64,000 nt of DNA from CAWJJM01 sp963843275 (GCA_963843275.1 CAWJJM010000012.1:1054001-1118000); one strand, 5' to 3'. Positions 28,748 to 37,699 are shown, counted from the stretch's first letter. Program-made: numbers and translations. Notes: a model not told the origin generated them from the sequence alone.

Positions 28748-29131
28748 ATGAAACGAGCCTTCCTGCTGAGCACCCTCCTCGTCGTCCCGCTGCTCTTCGC
28801 GCTGACCCCGCCGGGCGCGGGCACCGCGGTGGCCGCCCCGGCGCCCCCGGCGGCCGGCGGCGGGCAGCTCGACGGCAAACAGATCTTCCTCGACTCCAAG
28901 TGCAACCTCTGCCACACCGTGTCGACGGCGGACATCGAGGCGAAGATGAAGAGCGGCAAGATGGCCGGCCCCGACCTGGCGAACGTCGGCGACCGCCACG
29001 AGGCGGACTGGATCGCCAAGTGGCTGCGCAAGGAGGCCGAGATGGACGGCCAGAAGCACCCCAAGGCCTTCACCGGCAGCGACGAGGAGCTCGGGGCGCT
29101 GATCTCCTGGCTGATGGAGCAGAAGAAGTAG
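28748..29131 (+). CDS. small monohaem c-type cytochrome (second copy)
   Basis: A 127-residue protein with a signal peptide and one haem site, CNLCH (Cys52, Cys55, His56), in LDGKQIFLDSKCNLCHTVST. It aligns along its mature length with the cytochrome at 26199, sharing MxGPDL, a KHPKAF block and the closing helix LISWLMEQKK. As there, no MP motif for a distal methionine is visible. The ATG at 28748 is preceded by AAGGAGAG. A periplasmic shuttle role with the CbcL-like protein is inferred from position. Confidence 0.88.
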   Translation: MKRAFLLSTLLVVPLLFALTPPGAGTAVAAPAPPAAGGGQLDGKQIFLDSKCNLCHTVSTADIEAKMKSGKMAGPDLANVGDRHEADWIAKWLRKEAEMDGQKHPKAFTGSDEELGALISWLMEQKK

Positions 29132-29140
29132 CCGGCGGCC

Positions 29141-30886
29141 TCAGCCGGAGGCGGGGCCCTCGGAGCGGCGCCGGCGCAGCAGGCGCGGCGCCGCGATGAG
29201 GGCGCCGCCGTACAGCGCCAGAGCGACGAAGAGGGTGGTCGGGCGACCCACCCGGAAGTCCTCCAGGAGCAGCTTCAGCGCCCCCAGGGCGAGGAGCGGA
29301 TAGACCAGCCCCGCCGCCTCGCGCCACCGGCGGTGGTGCGCCGCCCCGGCCAGCGCCACCGCCAGCACCGCCAGCAGCGCCGTGCGCAGCGCCGCCAGCG
29401 CGCCCGCGTCCGCCGCCGGTCCGGGGCCGGCACCCACCAGCGGCGCGAGCACCGCGAGGAGGACGCCGCCGCCGCCGGCGGTCACCAGGACGAGCAGCGC
29501 CAGGGAGGGCAGGGCCGCGACCGGTCCCCAGAAGGTCGACTCGCGCGGGCGCGGCAGCGCCAGGGCCACCGCGGTGACGGCCAGGACAGCCAGGGCGATC
29601 GCGGTCAGCGGCGGCCAGGCGGTGCCGGCCGGCGCACCGAACGCCCACACGGCCTGGGCGGCCAGGCCGCAGGAGACGAACGCCGCGGCGGCGAACAGCG
29701 CGCTGTTCAGGCCGAGCGTGACGCTGGTTTCGCGGTGCGCCATCCACCCGGTCACCAGCGCCAACCCGATCCAGGCGAGCGACCGCCAGGGGTCGGCGAG
29801 CAGCAGGCCACTGCCGCCCAGCAACAACAGGTAACCCACCGTGGAGTGATAGAGCAGGGCCGCCCGCCGGTCGCCGCGATGGCGGAGCAGGAAGGTGGCC
29901 CCGGCCAGCGCGCAGCCCGCGAGCAGGAGACCGGCTCCGCCCACGGCCGCAGCGGCCTCCGGGTGCACCCAGGCCACGCGCAGGGCGCCGCCGTAGCCGA
30001 GGGCGAGCACGGCCGCGGTCTGGGCGAGCGTGAAGGGGAAGACGCGCCAGCCGGGGCGCAGGCTGCGGAAGGTGAAACGGGCCAGGTAGGCGACCAGGAG
30101 GGCGAAGAGGACCGCCACCGACGCCGCCGTGCCCGCCGGCTCGCGGTCGAGCAGGACGCGCACCAGCAGCAGCACGACCGCCAGGTCGGCGGCGGCGGCG
30201 GTGACCCAGGGCAGGGCGCGCCAGCCGTGGCGGCGCGCCAGCCACAGCGTGGTGACGCCGAGGACGACCAGCAGGAGGGCGAAGAGGGCCACCGCGTGGG
30301 CCACCGCCATCAGCACCCAGCAGGCGGCGACCGCCGCCAGCGAGACCATCCAGGCGACCGAGCGCATGCCCCGGCGGACCGCGACCGCGAGGCCGAGGGC
30401 GGTGGCGACGGCCACGCCGAGCGCGGCGCCGGCGCCGTCGAGGACCCGGAAGCGGGCCACCGCCTCGGTCAGCAGCGGATAGGCCAGGGCGGTGTAGGCG
30501 ACGGCGTGGAACAGGGCGCTGCGGCTGGGTCGGGGCGCTGCGGCGCGGGCGGCGAGTCCCAGCCAGAGCAGAGCGTAGACGAAGCCGAGGGCGACCCCGG
30601 CGGCATCGGGCACCGCGGCGGTCTCGGTGACCGCGCGCAGGAGGAAGCCGCCGGCCAGCACCATGAGGGTACGGCCGACCAGGCCGAGGTCGCCCAGGGC
30701 GTCGCGGCCGGCGTGGTAGCCGGCCTCGGGCGGCGCCGCCTCGGGTGCCGTGGCGCGGGGTGCCGCCGCCACCGGTGCTCCCGTCTCGAGCGCCCCGACC
30801 CGATGGCGCAGCTCGTCCAGCTCGGCGGAGAGGGCCTGGACCTCCTCCGCCAGCAGGGCGACCCGATCGGCAGCTTCGGAGGGCAC
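29141..30886 (-). CDS. polytopic membrane protein, DUF2339-like
   Basis: A 581-residue protein. It opens with a coiled coil (ALLAEEVQALSAELDELRHRV) and an Ala/Pro linker, then about sixteen hydrophobic helices very rich in Ala, Val and Leu, and a basic C terminus. The layout of an N-terminal coiled coil plus many helices recalls DUF2339 proteins; no enzymatic motif is visible. The start follows the multihaem cytochrome stop by 10 bases, so it belongs to the Rieske-cytochrome b operon. A role in assembling or holding that complex is only a guess. Confidence 0.72.
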   Translation of the reverse strand: MPSEAADRVALLAEEVQALSAELDELRHRVGALETGAPVAAAPRATAPEAAPPEAGYHAGRDALGDLGLVGRTLMVLAGGFLLRAVTETAAVPDAAGVALGFVYALLWLGLAARAAAPRPSRSALFHAVAYTALAYPLLTEAVARFRVLDGAGAALGVAVATALGLAVAVRRGMRSVAWMVSLAAVAACWVLMAVAHAVALFALLLVVLGVTTLWLARRHGWRALPWVTAAAADLAVVLLLVRVLLDREPAGTAASVAVLFALLVAYLARFTFRSLRPGWRVFPFTLAQTAAVLALGYGGALRVAWVHPEAAAAVGGAGLLLAGCALAGATFLLRHRGDRRAALLYHSTVGYLLLLGGSGLLLADPWRSLAWIGLALVTGWMAHRETSVTLGLNSALFAAAAFVSCGLAAQAVWAFGAPAGTAWPPLTAIALAVLAVTAVALALPRPRESTFWGPVAALPSLALLVLVTAGGGGVLLAVLAPLVGAGPGPAADAGALAALRTALLAVLAVALAGAAHHRRWREAAGLVYPLLALGALKLLLEDFRVGRPTTLFVALALYGGALIAAPRLLRRRRSEGPASG

Positions 30887-30896
30887 GGCCCGCGGC

Positions 30897-32674
30897 TCAG
30901 GGCCCCGCCGAGAGCTGGCGGATCTTGAGCCCCAGACCGACGAGAACCAGGACGATGAGACCGAGAGAGACGGCCAGGCCGCGGCGCCGGTAGGACAGCT
31001 CGTCGAGGGCCTGGCGGGCGTCGCCGAGGGCCGTCTGCGCCGCCTCCTGGCCCGCCGCCACCTTGGTCTGGAAGGCGTCTCCCTCGGCGGCGGAGAAGGT
31101 GTGGACGAGGACCTCCAGCTCGATCTGGTCGTCGACCGCCGCGTCGATGTCGGCGCTCGCCTGGCGCACCTCCACGCCGCCGCGGCGGGCGGCGAGCTGC
31201 ATGCGCTCGGCGCGCGCGGTCAGTGCGGTGACCTTCTGCATGGCGAGCAGGAAGGCGCGCGCGGTCTCCAGACCCACCGGCTCCGGGGCCAGGTCGGGCT
31301 CGGCCGAGTGGCAGTCCGAGCAGCGCACCACGTCGCCGCGCGCCGGCTTGCCGGTCACCGGGTCGTCGTAGGTGAAGTACGTCTTGCCGATGCGGAACTT
31401 CTGGAACAGGCGGTCGAACTCGGGCCGCAGCGTCGTCGCGGCGCCGGCCTCGCCGGCCGGCTGGGTGTGGACGGGGAGCTCGAGGGCGCGGTCCACCAGC
31501 CAGTCGAAGCGGTTCTCCCCCTCGAGGTGCTGCTCGGCGGCGGTGGCGAGCAGGCCGTCGCGCACCTGCTCGTAGTGCCGCCGGGTCGAGACCGGCTCCT
31601 CCTGCGCGCCGGCGGTCACCGCGCCGCTCTCGTGGCAGAAGGCGCAGGGCATCGCCGGCAGCGGCGAGAGCATGGCGACCGTCGGGCGCACGATGGCGTG
31701 GTTGCCGTGGCAGGTGGTGCACTCGGTGAAGCTGGCGACGGTGGCCAGCGAGGCCTGCGGCTGCCCCGGCGCGTGGCAGGCGGCGCAGCCCTCGCCGTCG
31801 GCGGAGGCGAGGTACTCGTTGTGGCCGCGGAAGCCGGCGCGCTTGGCGCTGGCGCGGAACAGCTCCGCCTCGCGGCCGTGGCACTGGCCGCAGACGAAGG
31901 CGATCGACTCGAGCCCCGGCGGCAGGGCACCGTGGTTGCCGTGGCAGTCGTTGCAGGTCGGCGCCGACAGATCCTCCTTCTCGAGCAGGGCGGCGGCGTG
32001 GACGCTGCGGCGCCAGCGGGCGTACTGGTCGACCGGCAGGGGGCGGCCGTCCGGCAGGCGGTAGCCCGCCATGCGCTCGGGGTCGCCGTGGCAGCGGCGG
32101 CAGGTCTCGGCGACGTTGCGGGGATGGACCGGCGACTCCGGGTCCTGCGGCGGCCGGATGCCGTGGACGCCGTGGCAGTCGACGCAGGTGGCGACCTTCG
32201 TGTCGCCCTGGGCCAGCAGCTTGCCGTGCTGGCTGGTCCAGTACTCGCGCTCCTGGTCGACCCGGGCGTCGGGCTGGTAGCGGCGCATGAAGCCGGGATC
32301 GGAGTGGCAGCGGCCGCAGAAGGCGGGGACCTCGCTGTGCGCCGGCGCGCCGCGGAACGGGTTGGCCGCGCAGCCCGGGTCCATCGCCGCGTCGGGATCG
32401 TCGGCGAGGGCCGGATCCGGGTTGCCGCCGTGGCAGTCCTGGCAGCGATCGCGGCGGCGGCGTGGACGTCGTCGGCCGTGTGGCCGACGATCGCCAGCAC
32501 CTCGCCCTCGAAGTAGTCCGGGTTGGCGTGGCACACGGTGCAGGAGGTGCGGACCGGGGCCTGGGCGGCCGGCGACGGGGCGGCCGCGAGGAGCATGGTC
32601 AGGGCGGCGAGCCCGGCCAGGGCGGCGCGGATCGCCGGCGGGGGCGCGCAGCGGCGCGGAGCCGAGGGCGTCAT
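30897..32674 (-). CDS. undecahaem cytochrome c of the bc-type complex, one frameshift
   Basis: About 592 residues if one frame change near 32443-32456 is repaired. A signal peptide and the first site CTVCH lie in one frame; the other ten sites follow (CQDCH, CGRCH, CVDCH, CRRCH, CNDCH, CGQCH, CAACH, CTTCH, CAFCH, CSDCH). A long helical region (about 470-560) and one C-terminal membrane anchor (SLGLIVLVLVGLGLKI) end the protein. ATG 32674 has GAGGAGGTGACC and overlaps the cytochrome b stop (ATGA). It probably replaces cytochrome c1 as electron acceptor of the Rieske protein. Confidence 0.85.
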
Positions 32675-33848
32675 CGGGTCACCTCCTCGTCGCGATCGCG
32701 GCGGATGACGTAGGCGAACACCGCGATGAAGGCGCCGGTGGCGAGCACCACGCCGACCGGCACCCAGGAGCGGTAGCCCCAGGCGGTCATCGCCACCATG
32801 TAGACCAGCGCCACGACGCCGACCGCGGTGAAAGCCGGGGCTGCGGCCGCGCCGCACGACGCCGCGGTCGAGGAACGGCACCAGCAGCAGCACCAGGCCG
32901 GCGAGGCCGAAGCAGCAGGATCGGGATCGCCTCGTACTCGAGCCCGAGGATCTCGCCGCCCGGCACCAGCTTCAGGGTCTGGAACATGAACATGAAGTAC
33001 CACTCGGGCCGGATGTCGGCGTAGGCGGGCGCGAACGGGTCGGCCTTCTCGCCCAGCTCCCAGGGGAACAGCGCGGCCAGCGCCGCCAGCACGCCGAGGG
33101 CGAGCAGCCAGCCGAACAGGTCCCGCAGCGCGAAGTGGGGGAAGAAGCGCATGGCCCGGCGCCGGGCCGCCTCCTTCTCGCGGTCCGGCGGCACGCTCAT
33201 GCCGTGGAGCTGGACCAGCAGCAGGTGGAGCCCGAGCAGCAGCGCCGTGATCGCGGGGAGGATCGCCACGTGCCAGCCGTAGAAGCGCGACAGCGTGGCC
33301 CCCGTGACGCGGTCGCCGCCGCGCAGGAAGCGGACCATCCACTCGCCGACGCCCGGGACCACCGCGGCGATCTCGGTGCCGACCTTGGTGGCGAAGAAGG
33401 CGAGCTGGTTCCAGGGCAGCAGATAGCCCGGAGAAGCCGAAGGCCAGGGCCAGGAAGAGCAGCACGCAGCCGGTGATCCAGGTGAGCTCGCGGGGCGGCC
33501 GGTAGGCCTTGGTGAAGAAGACCGTGACCAGGTGCAGCGAAGGCGAAGAACACCATCAGGTTGGCCGACCAGGAGTGGATCGAGCGGATCAGCCAGCCGA
33601 ACGGGCACGGTGGTCATGAGGAACTCGACCGACTCGAAGGCCTCGTCCGCCGAGGGGCGGTAGTAGAGCATCAGGAGGATGCCGGTCGTGACCTGGACCA
33701 GGAAGAAGAACAGGGTCATGCCGCCGAAGTAGTAGACGACGGAGTAGCGGTGCACCGGGACCGTCTTGTGGCGGGCGGCGTCGCGGACCACCGAGACCGG
33801 GAGGCGGGCGTCGAGCCAGTCGAAGAGGCGCTGCGTTCGGGTCGGCAT
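32671..33848 (-). CDS. cytochrome b of a Rieske-type quinol oxidase, five 1-base insertions
   Basis: About 390 residues when repaired. The b6-like half has YFGGMTLFFFLVQVTTGILL, GYLLPWNQLAFFATKVGTEI and RFYGWHVAILPAITALLLGLH; the subunit IV-like half has the quinol-site motif PEWYFMFMFQTLKL. Both halves are in one gene, unlike the split cyanobacterial form. Frame breaks lie near 33604, 33538, 33428, 32910 and 32838, each explained by one surplus base. ATG 33848 follows AGGGAGGAG. It takes quinol electrons for the Rieske protein and the 11-haem cytochrome. Confidence 0.87.
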
Positions 33849-33866
33849 GGTCGGTCGTGCTCCTCC

Positions 33867-34329
33867 CTAGGCCCGTTCCACGACGACGGTGTCGGCCCCG
33901 CCCGAGGCGGCGACCAGGTGCACCTTGTAGCGGCGCCAGCGGCCGGGGCGGCGGGCCGCCCACGACGCGGCCCTGGAGGTCGTACTGCCCGTTGTGGCAG
34001 TTGCACCAGATCAGGTCGCGGTCGCGGCGGTACTCGACGATGCAGGCCAGGTGGGTGCAGGTGGCGGAGAAGGCCCGGAAGTCGGTCTCGCCGACGCGGA
34101 CCACGATCACCGGCTCGCTGCCGAAGCGCACGATCTTGAAGCCCTTGTCGACGAACTCGGGGTCGTTGATCGGTCCCGCCTCGACCTGGCTGGTCGCCGC
34201 CTCGGCCACCTGCGGCGGGCTGAGGAAGCGGACCACCGGATAGACGATCGCCGCGAGCAGGGCCCCGACGGAGGTGCCGAGGAACCAGTTCAGGAAGCTG
34301 CGCCGCGAACGGTCAGCAGGAGCCTGCAT
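33867..34329 (-). CDS. Rieske iron-sulfur protein, one 1-base insertion
   Basis: About 153 residues after repair. One N-terminal membrane helix follows a basic start (RRSFLNWFLGTSVGALLAAIVYPVV). The [2Fe-2S] ligands are in CTHLACI and CNCHNGQYD; the second box differs from the common CPCHGS. A frame break near 33935-33945 moves the end to PLARYKVHLVAA and a TAG at 33867-33869. It is the first gene of the complex, 18 bases before cytochrome b, divergent from an ArsR-type gene. Confidence 0.88.
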
Positions 34330-34548
34330 GCCGCGCCCTCCTCCGCACAAGTGCCGGAGCCGCGGCGGTGCGTCCCACGGTCCGGGATCCACAGATGACC
34401 GACGTGATGAACTGGCCGGCAGTTTCCCAGCCGCGGCGCTCTCCTCGCCACGCCCGTGCAGGTGGGCCGCGAAGCGCGCGGCGACCGCCCCTTGGGGTGG
34501 GCGGATCGGGTGCGATCTGGGACGGTTTCCGGAGTGGTGGCGATGGAA

Positions 34549-34577
34549 TTGACCTTTTTCCCGATTGGTTGTAAGGT
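34549..34577 (+). promoter_or_regulatory. promoter TTGACC-17-TAAGGT for the ArsR-type gene
   Basis: TTGACC (34549-34554) and TAAGGT (34572-34577) have an ideal 17-base spacer that is unusually T-rich for this genome. The ATG at 34586 follows after 8 bases with no Shine-Dalgarno sequence, so the message should be leaderless or nearly so. It is one of the clearest promoters in the window. Confidence 0.65.
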
Positions 34578-34585
34578 GCGTGCCG

Positions 34586-34942
34586 ATGCTGACCGACCCC
34601 ACCGACGACCTGCTGGCCCGGATCGCCGAGCGCCTCAAGGCCCTCGCCGACCCGACCCGCCTGCGCATCCTCCACGAGCTCGAGGGGGGCGAGATCTGCG
34701 TCGGCGATCTGGCCGAGCGGGTGGGCGGGACCTCGGCCAACGTCTCCAAGCACCTGGGGGTGCTGCGCGGCGCCGGCATCGTGCGCTGTCGCCGCGAGGG
34801 GATGAACGTGTGCTACAGCCTGTCCGACGACAACGTCTTCGACGTCTGCCGTCTGGTCTGCGACTCGCTCACCGAGCAGGCGGACCGCACGGTGGAGGAG
34901 CTGCGGCGCGGCGCGTCGCTGCTGGCGGCCGGAGGCGGCTGA
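34586..34942 (+). CDS. ArsR-family winged-helix regulator
   Basis: A 118-residue repressor-type protein: LKALADPTRLRILHELEGGEICVGDLAERV, recognition helix TSANVSKHLGVLRGAGIV and wing RREGMNVCYSL. Three cysteines (EICVGD, VRCRRE, VCYSL) plus DVCRLVCDSL near the C terminus could bind metal or sense redox state; the classic ELCVCDL site is reduced to EICVGDL. It stands upstream of thioredoxin and opposite the Rieske operon, either of which it may control. Its own promoter is T-rich and leaderless. Confidence 0.9.
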   Translation: MLTDPTDDLLARIAERLKALADPTRLRILHELEGGEICVGDLAERVGGTSANVSKHLGVLRGAGIVRCRREGMNVCYSLSDDNVFDVCRLVCDSLTEQADRTVEELRRGASLLAAGGG

Positions 34943-34980
34943 TCCCGAGATCGAGAACCACCGACGACGAGGAGTGGACG

Positions 34981-35322
34981 ATGAGCAAGCCGATGGAAGT
35001 GACCGATCAGACCTTCGACGACGAGGTCCTCAAGGCCGACACGCCGGTCCTGGTGGACTTCTGGGCCCCGTGGTGCGGTCCGTGCCGGATGGTGGGGCCG
35101 ATCGTCGAAGAGCTGGCGGGCGAGTACGCCGGGCGCCTGAAGGTGGCGAAGGTCAACACCGACAACAGCCAGACGCACGCCGCGCGGCTGGGCATCCAGG
35201 GCATCCCGACGCTGATCTTCTTCAAGGACGGGCGCGAGGTCGACCGGATCGTCGGCGCCCTCCCCAAGGGCGCTCTCAAGCAGCGGGTGGACTCGGTGCT
35301 CGCCGCCGCGGTCGCCACCTGA
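34981..35322 (+). CDS. trxA: thioredoxin
   Basis: A 113-residue protein with the active site FWAPWCGPCRMVGP, VAKVNTDN and the cis-Pro segment GIQGIPTLIFFKDG, all in canonical order and spacing. It is a cytoplasmic disulfide reductant. The ATG at 34981 has CGAGGAG upstream and lies 38 bases after the ArsR-type gene, followed closely by fmdB. Confidence 0.95.
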   Translation: MSKPMEVTDQTFDDEVLKADTPVLVDFWAPWCGPCRMVGPIVEELAGEYAGRLKVAKVNTDNSQTHAARLGIQGIPTLIFFKDGREVDRIVGALPKGALKQRVDSVLAAAVAT

Positions 35323-35331
35323 GGCGCCGCG

Positions 35332-35535
35332 ATGCCGCTGTACGAATACCGCTGTGCCGAGTGCGGCCACCGCTTCGAGGTGCTGCAGCGGATGGGGGAG
35401 GGCAACGACGGCCTGGCCTGCCCCCGCTGCGGCGCTCGGCGCCCCGCCAAGCAGTTGTCCACCTTCGCCGCCGGAGCGGCCGGGTCCGCGGCGCCGGGCG
35501 TCGGCTGTGGCGGGGGCGGCGGCGGCTTCACGTGA
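35332..35535 (+). CDS. FmdB-family zinc-ribbon protein
   Basis: A 67-residue protein with MPLYEYRCAECGHRFEVLQ and LACPRCGARR (CxxC twice), then a Gly-rich tail that ends VGCGGGGGGFT. This is the usual FmdB/CxxC_CxxC_SSSS arrangement; the biological role of the family is unclear. It starts 9 bases after thioredoxin and is followed by a hairpin, so trxA-fmdB end together. Confidence 0.88.
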   Translation: MPLYEYRCAECGHRFEVLQRMGEGNDGLACPRCGARRPAKQLSTFAAGAAGSAAPGVGCGGGGGGFT

Positions 35536-35545
35536 GCCTGAACGT

Positions 35546-35564
35546 GCCGGCCCGTGGGGCCGGC
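35546..35564 (+). terminator. hairpin after trxA-fmdB
   Basis: GCCGGCCC and GGGCCGGC pair as perfect 8-base arms around GTG, 10 bases after the fmdB stop and before the DUF302 gene. There is no T-run. It is a plausible end of the preceding operon. Confidence 0.5.
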
Positions 35565-35613
35565 CCGCTCTCCGCGCTCGGGTGCGCCAGGACGGGGAGG
35601 AGGGAGGAACGCC

Positions 35614-36024
35614 GTGAGCGATGACGTCCGCAGCAGCCGGGTGGCGTTCGAGGTGGCGTCGGCGCTGCCCTTCGCCGCCGCGGTGGAAAGGTGCCGCGAG
35701 CTCCTCGCCGCCGAGGGCTTCGGCGTGCTGACCGAGATCGACGTCCAGGCGACGCTGAAGCGCAAGCTCGACGTCGACCGCGAGCCCTACCTCATCCTGG
35801 GCGCCTGCCATCCGCCGTCCGCCCACCGGGCGCTCGGGGCCGCCCCCGAGGTCGGCGTCCTGCTGCCGTGCAACGTCACCGTCTCGGTCGAGGACGGTCG
35901 CACCGTGGTGCGGGCGATGAACCCCGCCGGAGCGCTGGGGCTGCTCGAGCGGGAGGGGGTGGCGGAGGTCGCGGCCGAGGTGGGGGCCGCGTTGCGGCGG
36001 GTGGTCGCCGGCGCCGCCGGCTGA
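35614..36024 (+). CDS. DUF302-family protein
   Basis: A 136-residue protein: PFAAAVERCRELLAAEGFGVLTEIDVQATLKRKL, then PYLILGACHPPSAHRAL, VGVLLPCNVTVSV and MNPAGAL, the standard DUF302 series (GF.V..EID...T...K, ILGACNP..A..AL, LPCNV.V). The structure is a small alpha/beta fold of unknown function, often near metal or redox genes. GTG 35614 is preceded by GGAGGAGGGAGGA. The ZIP transporter follows. Confidence 0.9.
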   Translation: MSDDVRSSRVAFEVASALPFAAAVERCRELLAAEGFGVLTEIDVQATLKRKLDVDREPYLILGACHPPSAHRALGAAPEVGVLLPCNVTVSVEDGRTVVRAMNPAGALGLLEREGVAEVAAEVGAALRRVVAGAAG

Positions 36025-36051
36025 CCGCCGCGCCGCCGCCGGGGGGGGGCG

Positions 36052-36810
36052 GTGGAGAACCTGCTCGCCGCGCAGCCGCTGGTCGTCCAGGCCTTCTGGG
36101 CCGCCGTGCTGACGATGCTGGCCACCGGCCTCGGCGCCCTGCCGGTGCTCTTCTCGCGGCAGCTCTCGGAACGCCTGCTGGGCGCCTCCTACGCCCTCGC
36201 CGGCGGCATGATGGTGTCGGTCTCGTTCTTCGACCTGGTCCTGCCCGGCCTGCACCGCGGCGCCGTCTGGGAGCTCGCCGCCGGCTTCCTCGGAGGTTCC
36301 CTCTTCTTCTGGCTCGGGCACCGATTCGTCGCCGAGCGCGAATGGTCGGTGGCCGGGCTGCGCGGCGCCGGCGGGCGCCGGGTCCTGCTGATCCTGGCGA
36401 CGATGTTCGTGCACAGCTTCCCCGAGGGGGTGGCGGTGGGCGTCGGCTACGGCGCCGGCGAGCGCGAGCTGGGGCTGTTCATCGCTCTCGCCATCGCCTT
36501 GCACAACATCCCCGAGGGGTTGGCGATCAGCCTGCCGATGGCGGCGGAGGGGGTGGGGTTCTGGCGCTGCGCCGGATACTCGGTGCTGTCGTCGGTGCCG
36601 CAGCCGCTCGCCGCCGTCCCCGCCGTGCTCACCGTGGTGGTGAGCCGCGAGCTGCTCCCCGCCGGGCTCGGCTTCGCCGCCGGAGCGATGACCTACCTGG
36701 TGCTCGCGGAGCTTCTCCCCGAGAGCCTGGAGCGCTCCGGCCGCCACGCCACCGCGTGGGGGTTCTCGCTCGGCTTCGTGGCCATGATGCTGGCCCAGTA
36801 CGCGCTCTGA
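36052..36810 (+). CDS. ZIP-family divalent metal transporter
   Basis: A 252-residue membrane protein with eight likely helices. The metal-pathway motifs are MFVHSFPEGVAVGVGY in helix 4 and IALHNIPEGLAISLPM in helix 5, both HNxPEG-type. ZIP proteins import Zn, Fe or related ions. The GTG start (36052) lies 27 bases after DUF302, suggesting cotranscription. The specificity is not readable. Confidence 0.9.
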   Translation: MENLLAAQPLVVQAFWAAVLTMLATGLGALPVLFSRQLSERLLGASYALAGGMMVSVSFFDLVLPGLHRGAVWELAAGFLGGSLFFWLGHRFVAEREWSVAGLRGAGGRRVLLILATMFVHSFPEGVAVGVGYGAGERELGLFIALAIALHNIPEGLAISLPMAAEGVGFWRCAGYSVLSSVPQPLAAVPAVLTVVVSRELLPAGLGFAAGAMTYLVLAELLPESLERSGRHATAWGFSLGFVAMMLAQYAL

Positions 36811-36820
36811 GCGGCGCCGG

Positions 36821-37684
36821 TCAGCGGTGGGTGAGGTCGCGGTACGCCTTGAGGCTCTGGAAGGCCCGTGGGCCGTCGCCGAGCCGGTCGTACAGGCCCG
36901 CCAGGTTGAAGTAGGCGTCGGCGCAGGCCGGATCGGCGGCGATCGCCCGGCGGTAGGCCGCGATCGCCTCCTCGGCGCGCCCGAGATCCTGTAGCGCCAC
37001 CCCGAGGTTGTACTCGGCGACGGGCTCGCCGGGGCGCAGCGCGCAGGCGCGACGGTAGCAGCGCTCCGCCGCGGCCGCGTCGCCGGCGGAGTGCAGCAGC
37101 CGCCCCAGGTTGAGCTGCGCCTCGGCGTGGCCGGGATCGGCCTCGAGGGCCCGCCGGTAGGCCGCCTCCGCCTCGGCCGGGGCGGTCGCCTCGAGCTCGT
37201 AGCCGAGCTCGTACCATTCCTCGGCGCCGAGGTCGCCGCGGCGTTCGGCCGCGGCCAGCGCCCGCCGGCCCAGCGGCGCGGCGCGCGCCGCCAGGTCGGC
37301 CACCGCGAAGCCCTCGAAGCCGGCGACCTCGGCGAACGGGATCTGCTGCTGGCCGGACCGCGGCTCCCATACCGCGGCGCCGTGGCGGGCCACCACCTGG
37401 CCGCCCTCGGCGGAGATGCGGACCGCTGCCAGCGACCGTCCGCGCGGGAGCTGTCCGCGCAGGCGGGCCAGGGCGTCGCGCACCCGCTGGGCCGGCAGCC
37501 CGGCCGCCAGCAGGCCCTGCGCCGCGCGCAGGATCACCAGGTCCTGGAAGGAGAAGCGGAAGTCGCCGCGCGGGTTGCGTCGGGGGGCGAGCAGACCGCC
37601 GCGGACGAAGCCGCGCACCCGACCGGGCGACAGGCCGAGCATCCGACCGACCTCGGCGGTGGAGTACCCGCTGTCGCTCTCCAT
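36821..37684 (-). CDS. MerR-type helix-turn-helix fused to TPR repeats
   Basis: A 287-residue soluble protein. The N-terminal 70 residues are a MerR-like winged helix (YSTAEVGRMLGLSPGRVRGFVRGGL, then FRFSFQDLVILRAAQGL). The C-terminal part has about four tetratricopeptide repeats (for example EAQLNLGRLLHSAGDAAAAE, AEYNLGVALQDLGRAEEA, AYFNLAGLYDRLGD). It looks like a DNA-binding or adaptor protein using TPRs for protein contacts. TAGACT lies 9 bases upstream of the ATG. It is convergent with the ZIP gene. Confidence 0.82.
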   Translation of the reverse strand: MESDSGYSTAEVGRMLGLSPGRVRGFVRGGLLAPRRNPRGDFRFSFQDLVILRAAQGLLAAGLPAQRVRDALARLRGQLPRGRSLAAVRISAEGGQVVARHGAAVWEPRSGQQQIPFAEVAGFEGFAVADLAARAAPLGRRALAAAERRGDLGAEEWYELGYELEATAPAEAEAAYRRALEADPGHAEAQLNLGRLLHSAGDAAAAERCYRRACALRPGEPVAEYNLGVALQDLGRAEEAIAAYRRAIAADPACADAYFNLAGLYDRLGDGPRAFQSLKAYRDLTHR

Positions 37685-37693
37685 GGCGGGACC

Positions 37694-37699
37694 AGTCTA
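37694..37699 (-). promoter_or_regulatory. -10-like hexamer TAGACT, near-leaderless
   Basis: On the minus strand TAGACT ends 9 bases before the ATG at 37684; the interval holds no Shine-Dalgarno sequence. A start about 7 bases downstream of the -10 would leave only 2-3 untranslated bases. Confidence 0.45.
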
